Source of the DNA: Nitrosopumilus piranensis
GTDB lineage: Archaea; Thermoproteota; Nitrososphaeria; Nitrososphaerales; Nitrosopumilaceae
Direction: 5' to 3'
Length of the DNA: 64,000 nt
Assembly (NCBI RefSeq): GCF_000875775.1
Contig: NZ_CP010868.1
Span: forward strand, 1,375,707 to 1,439,706
The notes under the pieces were generated by a model, which made no database searches, was not told the origin of the DNA, and saw only the letters and a list, made by a program, of their open reading frames with translations. A program made the position numbers and the translations under genes. This document shows, one piece after another, positions 31,409 to 40,570 of this stretch; positions within the stretch are counted from its first letter, which is position 1; every line of letters begins with the position of its first letter.

Positions 31409-32635
31409 GTGGATAATAGAAAAGGCGTGAAGGTACTCACATTAGATGATTTTGATTTAAAAGGTAAAACTGTTTTTTTAAGAGTGGACATGAATTGTCC
31501 CATCGATCCAGAAACAATGAAGATTTCAGGTACAAAAAGAATTGAAGAAGCAATTGAAACACTACAATCACTAGAAGAAGCTAAAGTGGTTGTTGCATCA
31601 CATCAAGGAAGAGTTGGAAATAATGATTATACAGGAATGGACAAGCATGCCAAAGTTCTTGAAAAATTAATGAATCGTAAAATAAAATATGTTGAAGACG
31701 TTATTGGCGAAGCTGCACAAAATGCAATCAAGAATTTAGAGAATGGAGACATTTTACTTTTAGATAACCTCAGATTATGTGCTGAGGAGAATTACGAGTT
31801 TACACCAGAGAATGCAGCAAAAACAATCATGGTAACTCGCTTGGCCAAATTGTTTGATCTATGTGTATTAGATTCATTTCCTAGCGCCCATAGATCACAT
31901 CCATCAATTGTTGGATTTCCACAAGTTTTACCAGCATGTGCAGGAAGAATTGTTGAAAGAGAGGTTAGAAATCTAGATGAAATAATGACAGTAGCCAAGG
32001 CACCTCACGTAATTGTTCTTGGAGGTTCCAAGGTACCAGACAGACTTGAGGCAATAAAATTACTTATTCAAAATGGCAGAGCAGACCACGTCTTACTTAC
32101 AGGATTGATAGGAAATGTGTTTATGCGTGCCCAAGCTAGAGTCAAGTCATCATTAGGAATTAAAAGAGAAGAAGAAGTTGTGGCAAAAGCTCACACATTG
32201 ATAGGAGAATACCCAGATGTATTTGCAACTCCGGTAGATATTGCAATTGACAAAGATGGTGAAAGAGTAGAGATGGATGTAAGAGAGATGGGTAAAGGCG
32301 ATAAGATTTTTGATCTGGGCCCAAAAACTGTGGAGTATTATTCAAAATTAATTGCAGGTGCAGGAACTGTATTTATTAGTGGACCAGCGGGATTTTTTGA
32401 AAAAGAGAACTTTAGTTATGGTACAAAGGCACTACTTTCTGCTGTTGCAAATTCTATGGCAACAACTATTGTTAGTGGAGGTCATTTAACAACGGCACTA
32501 AAACAACAAGGATTAGCAGATAAAATTAATCATATCAGTACTGCAGGTGGAGCACTTGTACTTTATCTTACAGGAGAAAAATTACCAATGATAAAAGCAC
32601 TTGAAGATGCTAGAATAAAACAGCAATCTAAATAG
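31409..32635 (+). CDS. pgk: Phosphoglycerate kinase
   Basis: PGK phosphorylates 3-phosphoglycerate with ATP in the gluconeogenic direction, next to the ApgM step encoded at 2.6 kb. The 408-residue protein has KTVFLRVDMNCPID, the substrate segment VVASHQGRVG, LLLDNLRLCAEENYEF, HRSHPSIVG, and the C-terminal FISGPAGFFE and TTIVSGGHLTTAL nucleotide site. GTG 31409 opens the frame; GTG 31427 (MKVLTLDDFDLKGK) is closer to the usual family start. No gap with strong promoter features was resolved. Confidence 0.93.
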   Translation: MDNRKGVKVLTLDDFDLKGKTVFLRVDMNCPIDPETMKISGTKRIEEAIETLQSLEEAKVVVASHQGRVGNNDYTGMDKHAKVLEKLMNRKIKYVEDVIGEAAQNAIKNLENGDILLLDNLRLCAEENYEFTPENAAKTIMVTRLAKLFDLCVLDSFPSAHRSHPSIVGFPQVLPACAGRIVEREVRNLDEIMTVAKAPHVIVLGGSKVPDRLEAIKLLIQNGRADHVLLTGLIGNVFMRAQARVKSSLGIKREEEVVAKAHTLIGEYPDVFATPVDIAIDKDGERVEMDVREMGKGDKIFDLGPKTVEYYSKLIAGAGTVFISGPAGFFEKENFSYGTKALLSAVANSMATTIVSGGHLTTALKQQGLADKINHISTAGGALVLYLTGEKLPMIKALEDARIKQQSK

Positions 32636-32972
32636 ATGATTTACAAGAAGGGTTTGGGCAAATTTTATCTTCAGATGGACTAAGATAGATATCTTGATTG
32701 CAAGAATTGCAGTGAGTTTTTTCTACGGGTTCAAATAATTTTAGATGTATGGTTGTAAAATTTTGAGCTACATTTCTTGCAAGACCAGAATCACAAATAC
32801 CATTGATAAATGATTCAATATCATCAACTATCCAAGAGGATTCAATATCACCATTTTCTTTTAGAATTTCAAAAATAGAGTCATTGGTAAAGACAGTATC
32901 AACGTCGTTAAATTTTTCAAAAATTATTTTTCGGATTTGAAGTTCGATTGGTACAGTAGGAGTAAAACTCAT
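32628..32972 (-). CDS. Suf-linked protein with C-terminal zinc ribbon
   Basis: The 114-residue protein has an N-terminal helical domain and a zinc ribbon at the end: CNSCNQDIYLSPSEDKICPN, then PSCKSSI (C-x2-C...C-x4-C). It follows sufU by one base on the same strand and is the last gene of the suf operon. I do not recognise the family. A role in metal delivery or regulation of Fe-S assembly would fit the position but is not shown by sequence. Confidence 0.6.
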   Translation of the reverse strand: MSFTPTVPIELQIRKIIFEKFNDVDTVFTNDSIFEILKENGDIESSWIVDDIESFINGICDSGLARNVAQNFTTIHLKLFEPVEKTHCNSCNQDIYLSPSEDKICPNPSCKSSI

Positions 32973-32973
32973 T

Positions 32974-33417
32974 CTAGTACAGATTTGCTGCCTCTTCTTT
33001 TAGTTTATCCACATCTTCTGTATTTTCAAGATGTTTTCCAATGTAGGTATAAAGTGCGGATTTGAGTACCTTAAGAGATAGCAAGGCACATTTTATTCGA
33101 ACAGCCTGTAGGTGTTCAAGACCTAATTCACTAAGAACGTCATTTTTTTCAATCTTTCTTACATCCTCAAGGCTTTTGCCTTTAGTTATTTCAGTTAGGA
33201 CAGAAGAGCATGCCATACAAATTGCACATCCCTTTCCATGAAATTTAATGTCAGTTACCTTGTTTTCATCAATTTTCATATCAATATCAATACTGTCACC
33301 ACATAATGGATTTGAGTCATGAAATGTTACATCATGATCTTCAATTGTTCCATAGTTTATAGGATTTCTTGAATAATCCACAATCATTTCATGATAGATA
33401 TCTGCATTGCTACTCAT
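32974..33417 (-). CDS. sufU: Fe-S scaffold / sulfur acceptor SufU (IscU-like)
   Basis: The 147-residue protein has the three conserved Cys of the IscU/SufU fold: LCGDSIDIDM, GCAICMACSSVLTEI and IKCALLSLKVL. The N-terminus (YHEMIVDYSRNPINYG) is also typical. SufU accepts sulfur from SufS and can hold zinc or a nascent cluster. Its start overlaps the sufS stop by 4 bases (ATGA-type). Confidence 0.92.
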   Translation of the reverse strand: MSSNADIYHEMIVDYSRNPINYGTIEDHDVTFHDSNPLCGDSIDIDMKIDENKVTDIKFHGKGCAICMACSSVLTEITKGKSLEDVRKIEKNDVLSELGLEHLQAVRIKCALLSLKVLKSALYTYIGKHLENTEDVDKLKEEAANLY

Positions 33418-34658
33418 AACTTAAACACCTTTGCTACTATATTTAATGAATTAACAAGAACATCAATGTCTTCTTTAGTGTTGTAAATGTAAAAACTAGC
33501 TCTCGAAGTTGCTGCAACATTTAGTCTTTCCATCAAGACTTGAGCACAATGGTGTCCAGAACGTACTGCAATTCCTTCCTCATCAATGATTTGTGCAACA
33601 TCATGTGGATGCACGTCTGCAAAATTAAATGAGATAACGCCACCTCGCTTTGAGATATCTTTAGTACCGTAGATGTGAAGTCCTTTTACTTGAGATAGTT
33701 TTTCAATAGCATATTTTGTTAGTTCAACTTCATGTTCTCGTATGTTATCCATTCCTATCTTTGTCAGATAATCAATTGCAGCACCTAGTCCTACAACATC
33801 AGCAATGTTTGGAGTTCCTGCTTCAAATTTGTAAGGCAAATCATTCCATGTAGTTTCATATTTGTGAACTTCACGAATCATATCTCCACCACCATGGAAA
33901 GGACTCATAGTTTCAAGTACAGGTTTTCTAACCCACAAGACACCAATTCCTGTTGGACCAAGCATCTTATGCCCTGAAAATGCAAAAAAGTCACATCCCA
34001 ATTTTTCCAGGTCAACTTTCATGTGTGGAACTGCTTGAGCCCCATCAACTAAGGTGGGAATTCCTGCAGCCTTGCATTTTTCAATGATTTTTTGAGCATC
34101 AGTAATCGTACCAAGGACATTGGACATCAGACTAAATGTTACAAGTTTTACTTTTCCTGTAGCAATAAGTTTGTCAAGATCATCTAAAATTAATTCGCCG
34201 TTATCATCCATTCCAATGTATTCTAATTTTGCATGTTTTTCTTGTGTAAGAATTTGCCAAGGAACAATGTTGCTGTGATGTTCGTATTCAGTAGTAACAA
34301 TAATGTCTCCTTCTTTGATGTGAGGCCTACCCCATGCATATGCAACTAGATTGATTGCTTCAGTTGTTCCCCTAACAAAGATTATTTCTTGTCTGTCCTT
34401 GATGTTGACAAATTTTGCAATTTTATCTCTAGTTTCCTCATATGCCTGTGTTGCTTCTTCGGCTAGAGCATAAACTGCTCTGTGGATATTTGCATTATGA
34501 TTTTGATAATAGTTTGTAATAGCATCAATTACTTGGTTTGGTTTTTGTGTAGTAGATGCATTATCAAGATAAACTAGATGTTTGTTATCTCTAACAGTTC
34601 TTTTAAGTATTGGAAAGTCTTTTCTTAGATTTTCAAAAGATGATTCTGCAGTTTGCAT
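33414..34658 (-). CDS. sufS: Cysteine desulfurase SufS
   Basis: SufS is a PLP enzyme that removes sulfur from cysteine for Fe-S assembly. The 414-residue protein has YLDNASTTQKP, the PLP-Lys in FAFSGHKMLGPTG, TEYEHHSNIVPW, and the catalytic Cys in RSGHHCAQ. Length is normal for group II desulfurases. It is 3 bases downstream of the Rieske-type gene and overlaps sufU. Confidence 0.94.
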   Translation of the reverse strand: MQTAESSFENLRKDFPILKRTVRDNKHLVYLDNASTTQKPNQVIDAITNYYQNHNANIHRAVYALAEEATQAYEETRDKIAKFVNIKDRQEIIFVRGTTEAINLVAYAWGRPHIKEGDIIVTTEYEHHSNIVPWQILTQEKHAKLEYIGMDDNGELILDDLDKLIATGKVKLVTFSLMSNVLGTITDAQKIIEKCKAAGIPTLVDGAQAVPHMKVDLEKLGCDFFAFSGHKMLGPTGIGVLWVRKPVLETMSPFHGGGDMIREVHKYETTWNDLPYKFEAGTPNIADVVGLGAAIDYLTKIGMDNIREHEVELTKYAIEKLSQVKGLHIYGTKDISKRGGVISFNFADVHPHDVAQIIDEEGIAVRSGHHCAQVLMERLNVAATSRASFYIYNTKEDIDVLVNSLNIVAKVFKL

Positions 34659-34661
34659 ATT

Positions 34662-34979
34662 TTAAACCTCCAAGTAAATTTTGCTGTCATCTATTTTAAC
34701 ATTGTATACCTTAAGGGGGGTTTCAGCAGGAAGATTTTGAGGTTCACCATTCTCTAAATTGAAAACAGAGAGATGTAATGGACACCTAACTCCTTCATCA
34801 CTTAGAATACCTGTTGACAGGTCTGCATCAGCATGTGTACAGATTAGGTCTGTTGCATAAATTTTTCCTTTAAGATTTGCCAAAAGAATTTTTTTATCAT
34901 CATGTGTAAAACCGAAAAGTTGTCCTTCTTTTACTTGATCTAGATTACAAGCTTTTATCCATTCAGACAGAAAAATCAC
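34662..34979 (-). CDS. Rieske-type [2Fe-2S] ferredoxin
   Basis: The 105-residue protein is a single Rieske domain: C-x-H and C-x2-H in CTHADADLSTG and VRCPLHLSVFNLENGEP, with no membrane anchor. Soluble Rieske ferredoxins of this kind (NirD/BphF-like) transfer electrons to partner enzymes. Here it lies between sufD and sufS, overlapping sufD by 4 bases, so it probably works in Fe-S cluster assembly or supplies electrons for it. The pairing is known in some archaeal suf operons. Confidence 0.87.
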   Translation of the reverse strand: MIFLSEWIKACNLDQVKEGQLFGFTHDDKKILLANLKGKIYATDLICTHADADLSTGILSDEGVRCPLHLSVFNLENGEPQNLPAETPLKVYNVKIDDSKIYLEV

Positions 34980-36373
34980 CTATACTTGTAATGTTGTTCT
35001 ATTTCTGCATCTTCATTATAGCGTGTTTCTTCTATCTCAACGAATTTGGTTAATTCCTCATCGGTGTTAATAGTAAGTTCACGATTGTCCCATTTAGATT
35101 CAATAAGATAAGCAATCCATGCTCTGACTTGGTAAGACATCTTTCTAGAAAGTGGTTCTAGAAATCCTTCAACAATAGTTCTTTCAGCCTCTTCATGGCT
35201 TAGGCATCTTGTTTTTAGGTAGAAAATTTGTTCTTCATCAATTTGAGCAACGGATGCAGAGTGTGTTGCCTTTACGTCATTTGTGAAAATCTCTAGTCCA
35301 GGAATTGCATCTGACTTTGCATCTTTGTCTAGTAAAATTGAACGTCCAGATAGAAAAGAGTTTGATTTTGTGGCATTTTCTTTAATCCTAATCATGCCTT
35401 TGAATAAAGATTTTGATTTGTTTCTGAGAATTGATTTTTCAACTACACGTCCTTCAGTTGCAGGACTCTCATGGTTTACATTTGTTTGAATGTCAAATGA
35501 TTGCTCATTATTACCAAAGACTACTTCAGAGTCATTTGATGATGCACCTGTCCCGTTTAAGAAATAATCAATTTTGTATCTCGATAGCATAGAGCCAAAG
35601 AGACCAGAATACCAGTTTATTTTTGCATCTTGTGCAAGATCAGTTCTTCTTGTAGAGAAATTAACTGCATGCTGATCAATCATTTGTAATGTTGTAACAT
35701 CTAGTTGTGCATTTGCTGCAACATTGGTGTTAAGTAACTCAAGATATGCTTGTTGAGAATCAGATTTTGGAGAATATAGTTCCTGTACAACTGTTGCCTT
35801 GCTGCTTTCATCAGCAAAGATGATGTTTCTAGATATGACAGAGTGTCCATCATTAGACAAGCAAGATAAGAAATGAATTGGTCTCTCTAAAACTAAATTG
35901 CGTGGAATGTGGATAAACACTCCTGAGTTGAATGCAGCATTGTTTAATGCAGTAAATTTGTCATCTTGAGATTTTGATGCCTCAAGTGCTTTTTTGACAA
36001 GTTCAGGGTTGTTGGCAATTGCATCCGAGATAGATGAGATTACCAACCCCTTTGATTTAAGATCATCAGGTAAGTTGATTTTTGTAATATTTGCTCCAAT
36101 TTGAATAATACAGATTTCATTTTCAAGCTCTCCTAATCTTTTTTGAAGAAATGATGGGGCTGTTTGTGCAGTTGATGCAGACAATGAAACCTTTTCAGGA
36201 TCCATCTTTTTTGCATCAGTGTACTTGTTGTAAAGAGGAGATAACTCAAGTGGAAGACTAGCATAAACAGATAGCGAATCCTTTCTGTAATTTTTTAGCC
36301 AATCTGGCTCATTTAGAAATGAAGAGATTTCATCGATGTGACTTGTATCTAATTTAGAGAGAGTTTGTGACAT
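34976..36373 (-). CDS. sufD: Fe-S cluster assembly protein SufD
   Basis: SufD is the non-ligating partner of SufB in the SufBCD complex. The 465-residue protein has the beta-helix core, SIDYFLNG-like repeats, SFDIQTNVNHESPATEGRV and the C-terminal THSASVAQIDEEQIFYLKTR, then CLSHEEAERTIVEGF that binds SufC. It begins 25 bases after the sufB stop and overlaps the Rieske gene. Length fits the family. Confidence 0.92.
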   Translation of the reverse strand: MSQTLSKLDTSHIDEISSFLNEPDWLKNYRKDSLSVYASLPLELSPLYNKYTDAKKMDPEKVSLSASTAQTAPSFLQKRLGELENEICIIQIGANITKINLPDDLKSKGLVISSISDAIANNPELVKKALEASKSQDDKFTALNNAAFNSGVFIHIPRNLVLERPIHFLSCLSNDGHSVISRNIIFADESSKATVVQELYSPKSDSQQAYLELLNTNVAANAQLDVTTLQMIDQHAVNFSTRRTDLAQDAKINWYSGLFGSMLSRYKIDYFLNGTGASSNDSEVVFGNNEQSFDIQTNVNHESPATEGRVVEKSILRNKSKSLFKGMIRIKENATKSNSFLSGRSILLDKDAKSDAIPGLEIFTNDVKATHSASVAQIDEEQIFYLKTRCLSHEEAERTIVEGFLEPLSRKMSYQVRAWIAYLIESKWDNRELTINTDEELTKFVEIEETRYNEDAEIEQHYKYR

Positions 36374-36398
36374 GGTTAATCAAAATGAAATTGGGAGT

Positions 36399-37799
36399 TT
36401 ATCCCACAGAGTCGTCCATCTCTAGTTTGATGAGTCTGTTTAGTTCTACTGCATATTCCATTGGAAGTTCTTTTGTAAATGGTTCCATGAAACCATTAAC
36501 AATTAAGGACAATGCCTCTTCTTCTGAAAAGCCTCTACTCATAAGATAGAAGATTTGCTCATCACCAATTTTTCCAACTGTTGCTTCGTGGGTAATAGTG
36601 GCATCTTCCTGATTAATTTCCATGTAAGGATATGTATCAGTCTTTGATGTATCATCTAAGAGTAATGCATCACATCTCACAGTGGATTTTACACCAGTTG
36701 CGCCCTTTGCTACATTGAGTAGTCCTCTGTAAGTGGAACGTCCATTCAATCTGCTTACGGATTTGGATGTAATTTTAGAGGTAGTGTTTGGTGCCAAATG
36801 AACCATTTTTGCACCAGTATCTTGGTGTTGGTCCTTACCTGCAAATGCAATAGATAATGTTTCACCATATGCACGTTCGCCCATAAGATAAACACCTGGA
36901 TACTTCATTGTGAGTTTACTTCCAATGTTTCCATCAATCCATTCAACTGTAGCACCTTCATATGCATAAGCTCGTTTTGTTACGAGATTGTAAACATCGT
37001 TACTCCAGTTTTGGATTGTTGTATATCTTAGATGTGCATCTTTGTGTGCAACCAGCTCAACAACTGCAGAATGCAATGATTCTGAAGAGTAAACAGGAGC
37101 AGTACATCCTTCGATATAGTGAACATCTGCACCTTCATCTACAATGATCAATGTTCTTTCAAACTGACCAATGTTTTCTGCATTAATTCTAAAGTAAGCT
37201 TGTAGTGGCATGTCAACTTTGACACCAGGTGGAACATAGATGAATGAACCACCACTCCAAACTGCACTGTTTAGTGCTGCAAACTTGTTATCCTCAGGAG
37301 GAATAATCTTTCCAAAGTATTTTTTGAAAATTTCTGGATGTTCCTTTAATGCTGAATCAGTATCCAAAAACAGAACACCTTGTTTTGCTAAATCTTCTCT
37401 TAAGCTGTGATATACAACTTCTGATTCGTATTGTGCACCAACACCTGCCAAGAATTTCTTTTCAGCTTCTGGAATTCCTAATTTGTCAAAAGTATTTTTG
37501 ACGTCTGCTGGAACATCATCCCAGCTCTTTTCTGTCTTTTCAGATGCTTTTGCATAATAGTAGATATTTTGAAAATCAATGACACTAAGATCTCCACCCC
37601 AGGTTGGCATTGGTTTTTTCATGAAAATTTCATAAGAACGCAATCTAAAATCAAGCATCCATTGTGGCTCATCTTTCATTTTACTGATGCCAATTACTGT
37701 TTCCTTAGTCAGGCCTTTCTTGCTAAGGTGGACATACAATTCTGTAGAGTCCTTAAAATCATATTTTGAATAATCCATATCGAGGTTTTCAGTTGCCAT
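36399..37799 (-). CDS. sufB: Fe-S cluster assembly protein SufB
   Basis: SufB is the scaffold on which a cluster forms. The 466-residue protein begins with a typical SufB N-terminus ([20 protein letters not shown]), and has the core [20 protein letters not shown] with the conserved Cys, [14 protein letters not shown], and C-terminal [20 protein letters not shown]. It is the first gene of the operon. The 65 bases upstream include ttatattataaatac, the likely TATA element. Confidence 0.94.
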   Translation of the reverse strand: MATENLDMDYSKYDFKDSTELYVHLSKKGLTKETVIGISKMKDEPQWMLDFRLRSYEIFMKKPMPTWGGDLSVIDFQNIYYYAKASEKTEKSWDDVPADVKNTFDKLGIPEAEKKFLAGVGAQYESEVVYHSLREDLAKQGVLFLDTDSALKEHPEIFKKYFGKIIPPEDNKFAALNSAVWSGGSFIYVPPGVKVDMPLQAYFRINAENIGQFERTLIIVDEGADVHYIEGCTAPVYSSESLHSAVVELVAHKDAHLRYTTIQNWSNDVYNLVTKRAYAYEGATVEWIDGNIGSKLTMKYPGVYLMGERAYGETLSIAFAGKDQHQDTGAKMVHLAPNTTSKITSKSVSRLNGRSTYRGLLNVAKGATGVKSTVRCDALLLDDTSKTDTYPYMEINQEDATITHEATVGKIGDEQIFYLMSRGFSEEEALSLIVNGFMEPFTKELPMEYAVELNRLIKLEMDDSVG

Positions 37800-37841
37800 G
37801 AGTAAAATAACCCCGTTATATTATAAATACATGAGGAAAAA

Positions 37842-37869
37842 TAGGCAGAGCTAAATAGGCAGAGCTAAA
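37842..37869. repeat. 14-bp perfect tandem duplication
   Basis: The unit taggcagagctaaa occurs twice in a row (37842-37855 and 37856-37869). The second copy covers the stop codon and last codon of the minus-strand ORF ending at 37865. It lies in the sufB upstream region; probably a slippage event with no clear function. Confidence 0.9.
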
Positions 37870-38053
37870 GTTCTTCATCATAGAACTTTTTTGATTTCTT
37901 CTTTTTTGAATCTGTTTTCATTTCTTTCTTGTGCTTTTTCTTGTCTTTCTTTTTCTTCTCTTCTACTTCAAGCTCAATCTCAATTTCAGTCTCTATTGGT
38001 TTTTCACAATGAGGACACGTGATATGGATCTTCTTTTTTATTTCGTATTCCAT
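37865..38053 (-). CDS. Small Lys/Glu-rich protein with one Cys pair (62 aa)
   Basis: ATG 38053 reads MEYEIKKKIHITCPHCEKPI, then a Glu-rich strand (ETEIEIELEVEE) and a Lys-rich tail (KKKKDKKKHKKEMK). CPHC at 13-16 may bind metal, perhaps through dimerisation, since no second pair is present. The tail suggests nucleic-acid contact. No family is recognised. It lies just downstream of hemD on the same strand and upstream of sufB. Confidence 0.5.
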   Translation of the reverse strand: MEYEIKKKIHITCPHCEKPIETEIEIELEVEEKKKKDKKKHKKEMKTDSKKKKSKKFYDEEL

Positions 38054-38094
38054 AATTTCAAAAACATTTCAAAGTATTAGAATTTGATCATAAT

Positions 38095-38898
38095 TTATGC
38101 AATAGTTAAAGTGTTTTTCATTGCATCAAATGCGCCTGCAACAGTATGGACTTCAGCGACTGTATTTTTGACTTTGAATTTTTTTAATTCGTCGGAAGTA
38201 AACGGTCCAATAGAAACTACGGATAGTTTGGCAAGATTATCCAACAAGGTATTTTGATCATAATCTTTTTCCATAATTTCAAAGAATCCTCTAACTGATG
38301 ATGCACTGGTAAATACAATCCCATCAATCTTGTTTTGAGAGAATAGCTCTCTGAATCCATTCCATTGAGTGGTATCTCTGAATGCACAAACATCATACAA
38401 GTGAATTTCAAAAACATCTATGCCTATTTTGTTTAAGAGTTCTTTTAGAAATGGTGTAGATGCACCGCTCCTAGGAACTATGACTTTTTTGCCAACAGCA
38501 GTAAGTTGTGTGAATAATTCTCCGATACCAACAGAGGAGAATGTTTCTGCAGGCTGATGATTAACTTTGATTCCTTGTTCTTCAAGGGCAATAGTGGTTT
38601 TTGGGCCAACAGAGAGCACAATTGTGTTTGCTACTGCTAATTGCAGTGTTTCGAGTTTTCCAGATTGTTTTGCAGTATCAAACAATAGTTTTACAGCCTT
38701 TGAACTCATAAAAACAGAATAGTCAGGGTTGTAAGTTTTTACTGATTCTAAAAATTCATCTACAATTTTTTCTCCTTTGCTGACAAGTTCAATTGTTGGT
38801 AATGCAATAGGTGTTGCATTATTTTGCTCAGATAGAGAAATAAACTCAGCAGCATCATCTTTGGAGCGAGTAATTGCTATAGTCTTTCCATCAAGCAT
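38095..38898 (-). CDS. hemD: Uroporphyrinogen-III synthase
   Basis: HemD closes hydroxymethylbilane with inversion of ring D. From ATG 38898 (overlapping the cobA stop by one base, TAATG) the protein reads MLDGKTIAITRSKDDAAEFI, the normal N-terminus. The two Rossmann-like halves include DYSVFMSSKAVKLLF, LSVGPKTTIALEEQG, DGIVFTSASSVRGFF and VVSIGPFTSDELKKF. HemD sequences are divergent, but these blocks and the operon place make the call safe. A GTG at 38907 would add three residues. Confidence 0.9.
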   Translation of the reverse strand: MLDGKTIAITRSKDDAAEFISLSEQNNATPIALPTIELVSKGEKIVDEFLESVKTYNPDYSVFMSSKAVKLLFDTAKQSGKLETLQLAVANTIVLSVGPKTTIALEEQGIKVNHQPAETFSSVGIGELFTQLTAVGKKVIVPRSGASTPFLKELLNKIGIDVFEIHLYDVCAFRDTTQWNGFRELFSQNKIDGIVFTSASSVRGFFEIMEKDYDQNTLLDNLAKLSVVSIGPFTSDELKKFKVKNTVAEVHTVAGAFDAMKNTLTIA

Positions 38899-39638
38899 TA
38901 TTTCCACCCAATTGTATCTGACAGGTCAACAACTTTACCAATTATGATATTAGATGGAGGAGTTATTTTATTTTCTTTAACTTTTTTTGCAATGTTTGTG
39001 ACTGTTCCTTTAATCATTTTTTGTTTAGGAGTAGTTCCATTTTGAATTACAGCAACTGGAGTTTTTTTATCCATTCCACCTGCAACCAGTTGTTTACAGA
39101 TAATATCAATTCGAGATAACCCCATCATAATTACTATTGTGTCAACAGACTTTGCAAGTCTCTTCCATTTTACAATCTCTTGTTTCTTTTCAGGATCCTC
39201 ATGACCAGTTACAAAGACAACGGACGAGGCATGTTTACGATGAGTCAGTGGAATTCCGGCATAAGTGGCAGAGCCAATTCCTGAAGTTATACCAGGTACA
39301 ATTTCATATCTTACCTTGTTTTCTTTGAGAAATTCTGCTTCTTCTCCACCGCGTCCAAAGATTATTGGATCGCCTCCCTTTAGTCTGACAACGTTCTTTT
39401 TTGATTTTGCATATTTTACCATCAGATCATTTGTGGTATTTTGATGAGTAGTGTCATCACCTACTGCCCGTCCTACATAGACTTTATCAGTTTTTTTAGG
39501 GATCATGGAAATAATTTTTTTGCTAACTAGTCTATCATACAAAACTACATCTGCCTTTTTGAGCAATTCAACTGCTCGAAGTGTAATTAATTTACTATCC
39601 CCGGGTCCGGCTCCAACAAGATACACCTTTCCTGTCAT
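38898..39638 (-). CDS. cobA: Uroporphyrinogen-III C-methyltransferase (SUMT)
   Basis: SUMT adds two methyl groups from SAM to uroporphyrinogen III, giving precorrin-2 for siroheme, heme and cobalamin. The 246-residue protein has VYLVGAGPGDSKLITLRA at the N-terminus, VVLYDRLVS, RLKGGDPIIFGRGGEE and PGITSGIGSATYAGIPLTHR. It is a single-function SUMT; the dehydrogenase is encoded separately (22754). It overlaps hemC by 4 bases and hemD by one. Confidence 0.95.
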   Translation of the reverse strand: MTGKVYLVGAGPGDSKLITLRAVELLKKADVVLYDRLVSKKIISMIPKKTDKVYVGRAVGDDTTHQNTTNDLMVKYAKSKKNVVRLKGGDPIIFGRGGEEAEFLKENKVRYEIVPGITSGIGSATYAGIPLTHRKHASSVVFVTGHEDPEKKQEIVKWKRLAKSVDTIVIMMGLSRIDIICKQLVAGGMDKKTPVAVIQNGTTPKQKMIKGTVTNIAKKVKENKITPPSNIIIGKVVDLSDTIGWK

Positions 39639-40570
39639 GTCTTATTCCATTCCTCCACTTTTTCTCTCCAATTTAATGCAAGATCATTTACCCCTTTCTT
39701 GCGAAGTTCTTCTCCAGCACTTTTGCCAAGAGATTTTGGATTGTTTTTATCACCAGTCTTGCTTACGTGAAGAGATTGCTTTCCATCAACAGAAAATGCA
39801 GTTACTGTTAGTGTAATATCAGAGTCATTAGACTTTGCATATGCACCAACTGGAAATCTACATCCAGAATCAACAAAGTCAGATAATGTACGTTCTGCCT
39901 CAATCTCCAAACGAGAGTCAGCGTCCTCAATTCTTTTGAGCATCTCAATTGTTTGTGAATCATCAGCTCTTGCAACAATAGCTATTGCTCCCTGACCAGG
40001 TGAAGGAGAAAAGTCATCAGTAGATAGTTCGGTGTGTTTTACATCAAGTCCTAATCTAGTTATTCCTGCTTTTGCAAGAACAATTGCATCATAGTTGTCT
40101 CCAGATATTTTTTTTATTCGAGTTTCAATGTTTCCGCGAATTGGTTTAACTGTAACATCAGGTCTTTTTCTAGATACTTGGACTGCCCTCCTGAGTGAAC
40201 TTGTTCCAATCACAGCACCAGGTTTTATTGAATCAAGTGAAGATCCATCAGGTGAGATAAACACATCATTTACTGCTTCTCTTTTTGGGATACAAGCTAA
40301 AATTAGATTCTCATCTAACTCTGATGGAACATCTTTTAGACTATGGACTGCAAAATCAATTTCCTTTAGTGCGACTGCCTTATCAATCTCTTTTTCAAAA
40401 ATTCCTTTCTGGTCTATTGTAAATAAGGGTCTGTTATCAGTATCGCCTTTTGTTGTAATTGTTTTAATTTCATATTCTGCATCAGGATTTGCTTTTTTTA
40501 ATTCATCAATGACCCAATTTGTTTGAGCGATAGATAACTGGCTGCCTCTGGCCCCTACCACATACTTCAA
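39635..40570 (-). CDS. hemC: Porphobilinogen deaminase (hydroxymethylbilane synthase)
   Basis: HemC polymerises four porphobilinogens. The 311-residue protein has VVGARGSQLSIAQTNWVIDE, the catalytic Asp in FAVHSLKDVPSEL, TSSLRRAVQVSRKRPD, and the cofactor-bearing Cys in DSGCRFPVGAYA. Length is normal. It overlaps hemL by 4 bases and cobA by 4 bases, so hemL-hemC-cobA-hemD is a tightly coupled operon. Confidence 0.95.
   Translation of the reverse strand: MKYVVGARGSQLSIAQTNWVIDELKKANPDAEYEIKTITTKGDTDNRPLFTIDQKGIFEKEIDKAVALKEIDFAVHSLKDVPSELDENLILACIPKREAVNDVFISPDGSSLDSIKPGAVIGTSSLRRAVQVSRKRPDVTVKPIRGNIETRIKKISGDNYDAIVLAKAGITRLGLDVKHTELSTDDFSPSPGQGAIAIVARADDSQTIEMLKRIEDADSRLEIEAERTLSDFVDSGCRFPVGAYAKSNDSDITLTVTAFSVDGKQSLHVSKTGDKNNPKSLGKSAGEELRKKGVNDLALNWREKVEEWNKT

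Noticed and set aside
37842-37869. Mobile-element target-site duplication
   Set aside because: The two 14-bp copies are directly adjacent with nothing inserted between them; slippage is simpler.
40095-40526. 143-codon plus-strand ORF
   Set aside because: It is antisense to hemC, whose protein motifs are unambiguous on the other strand.
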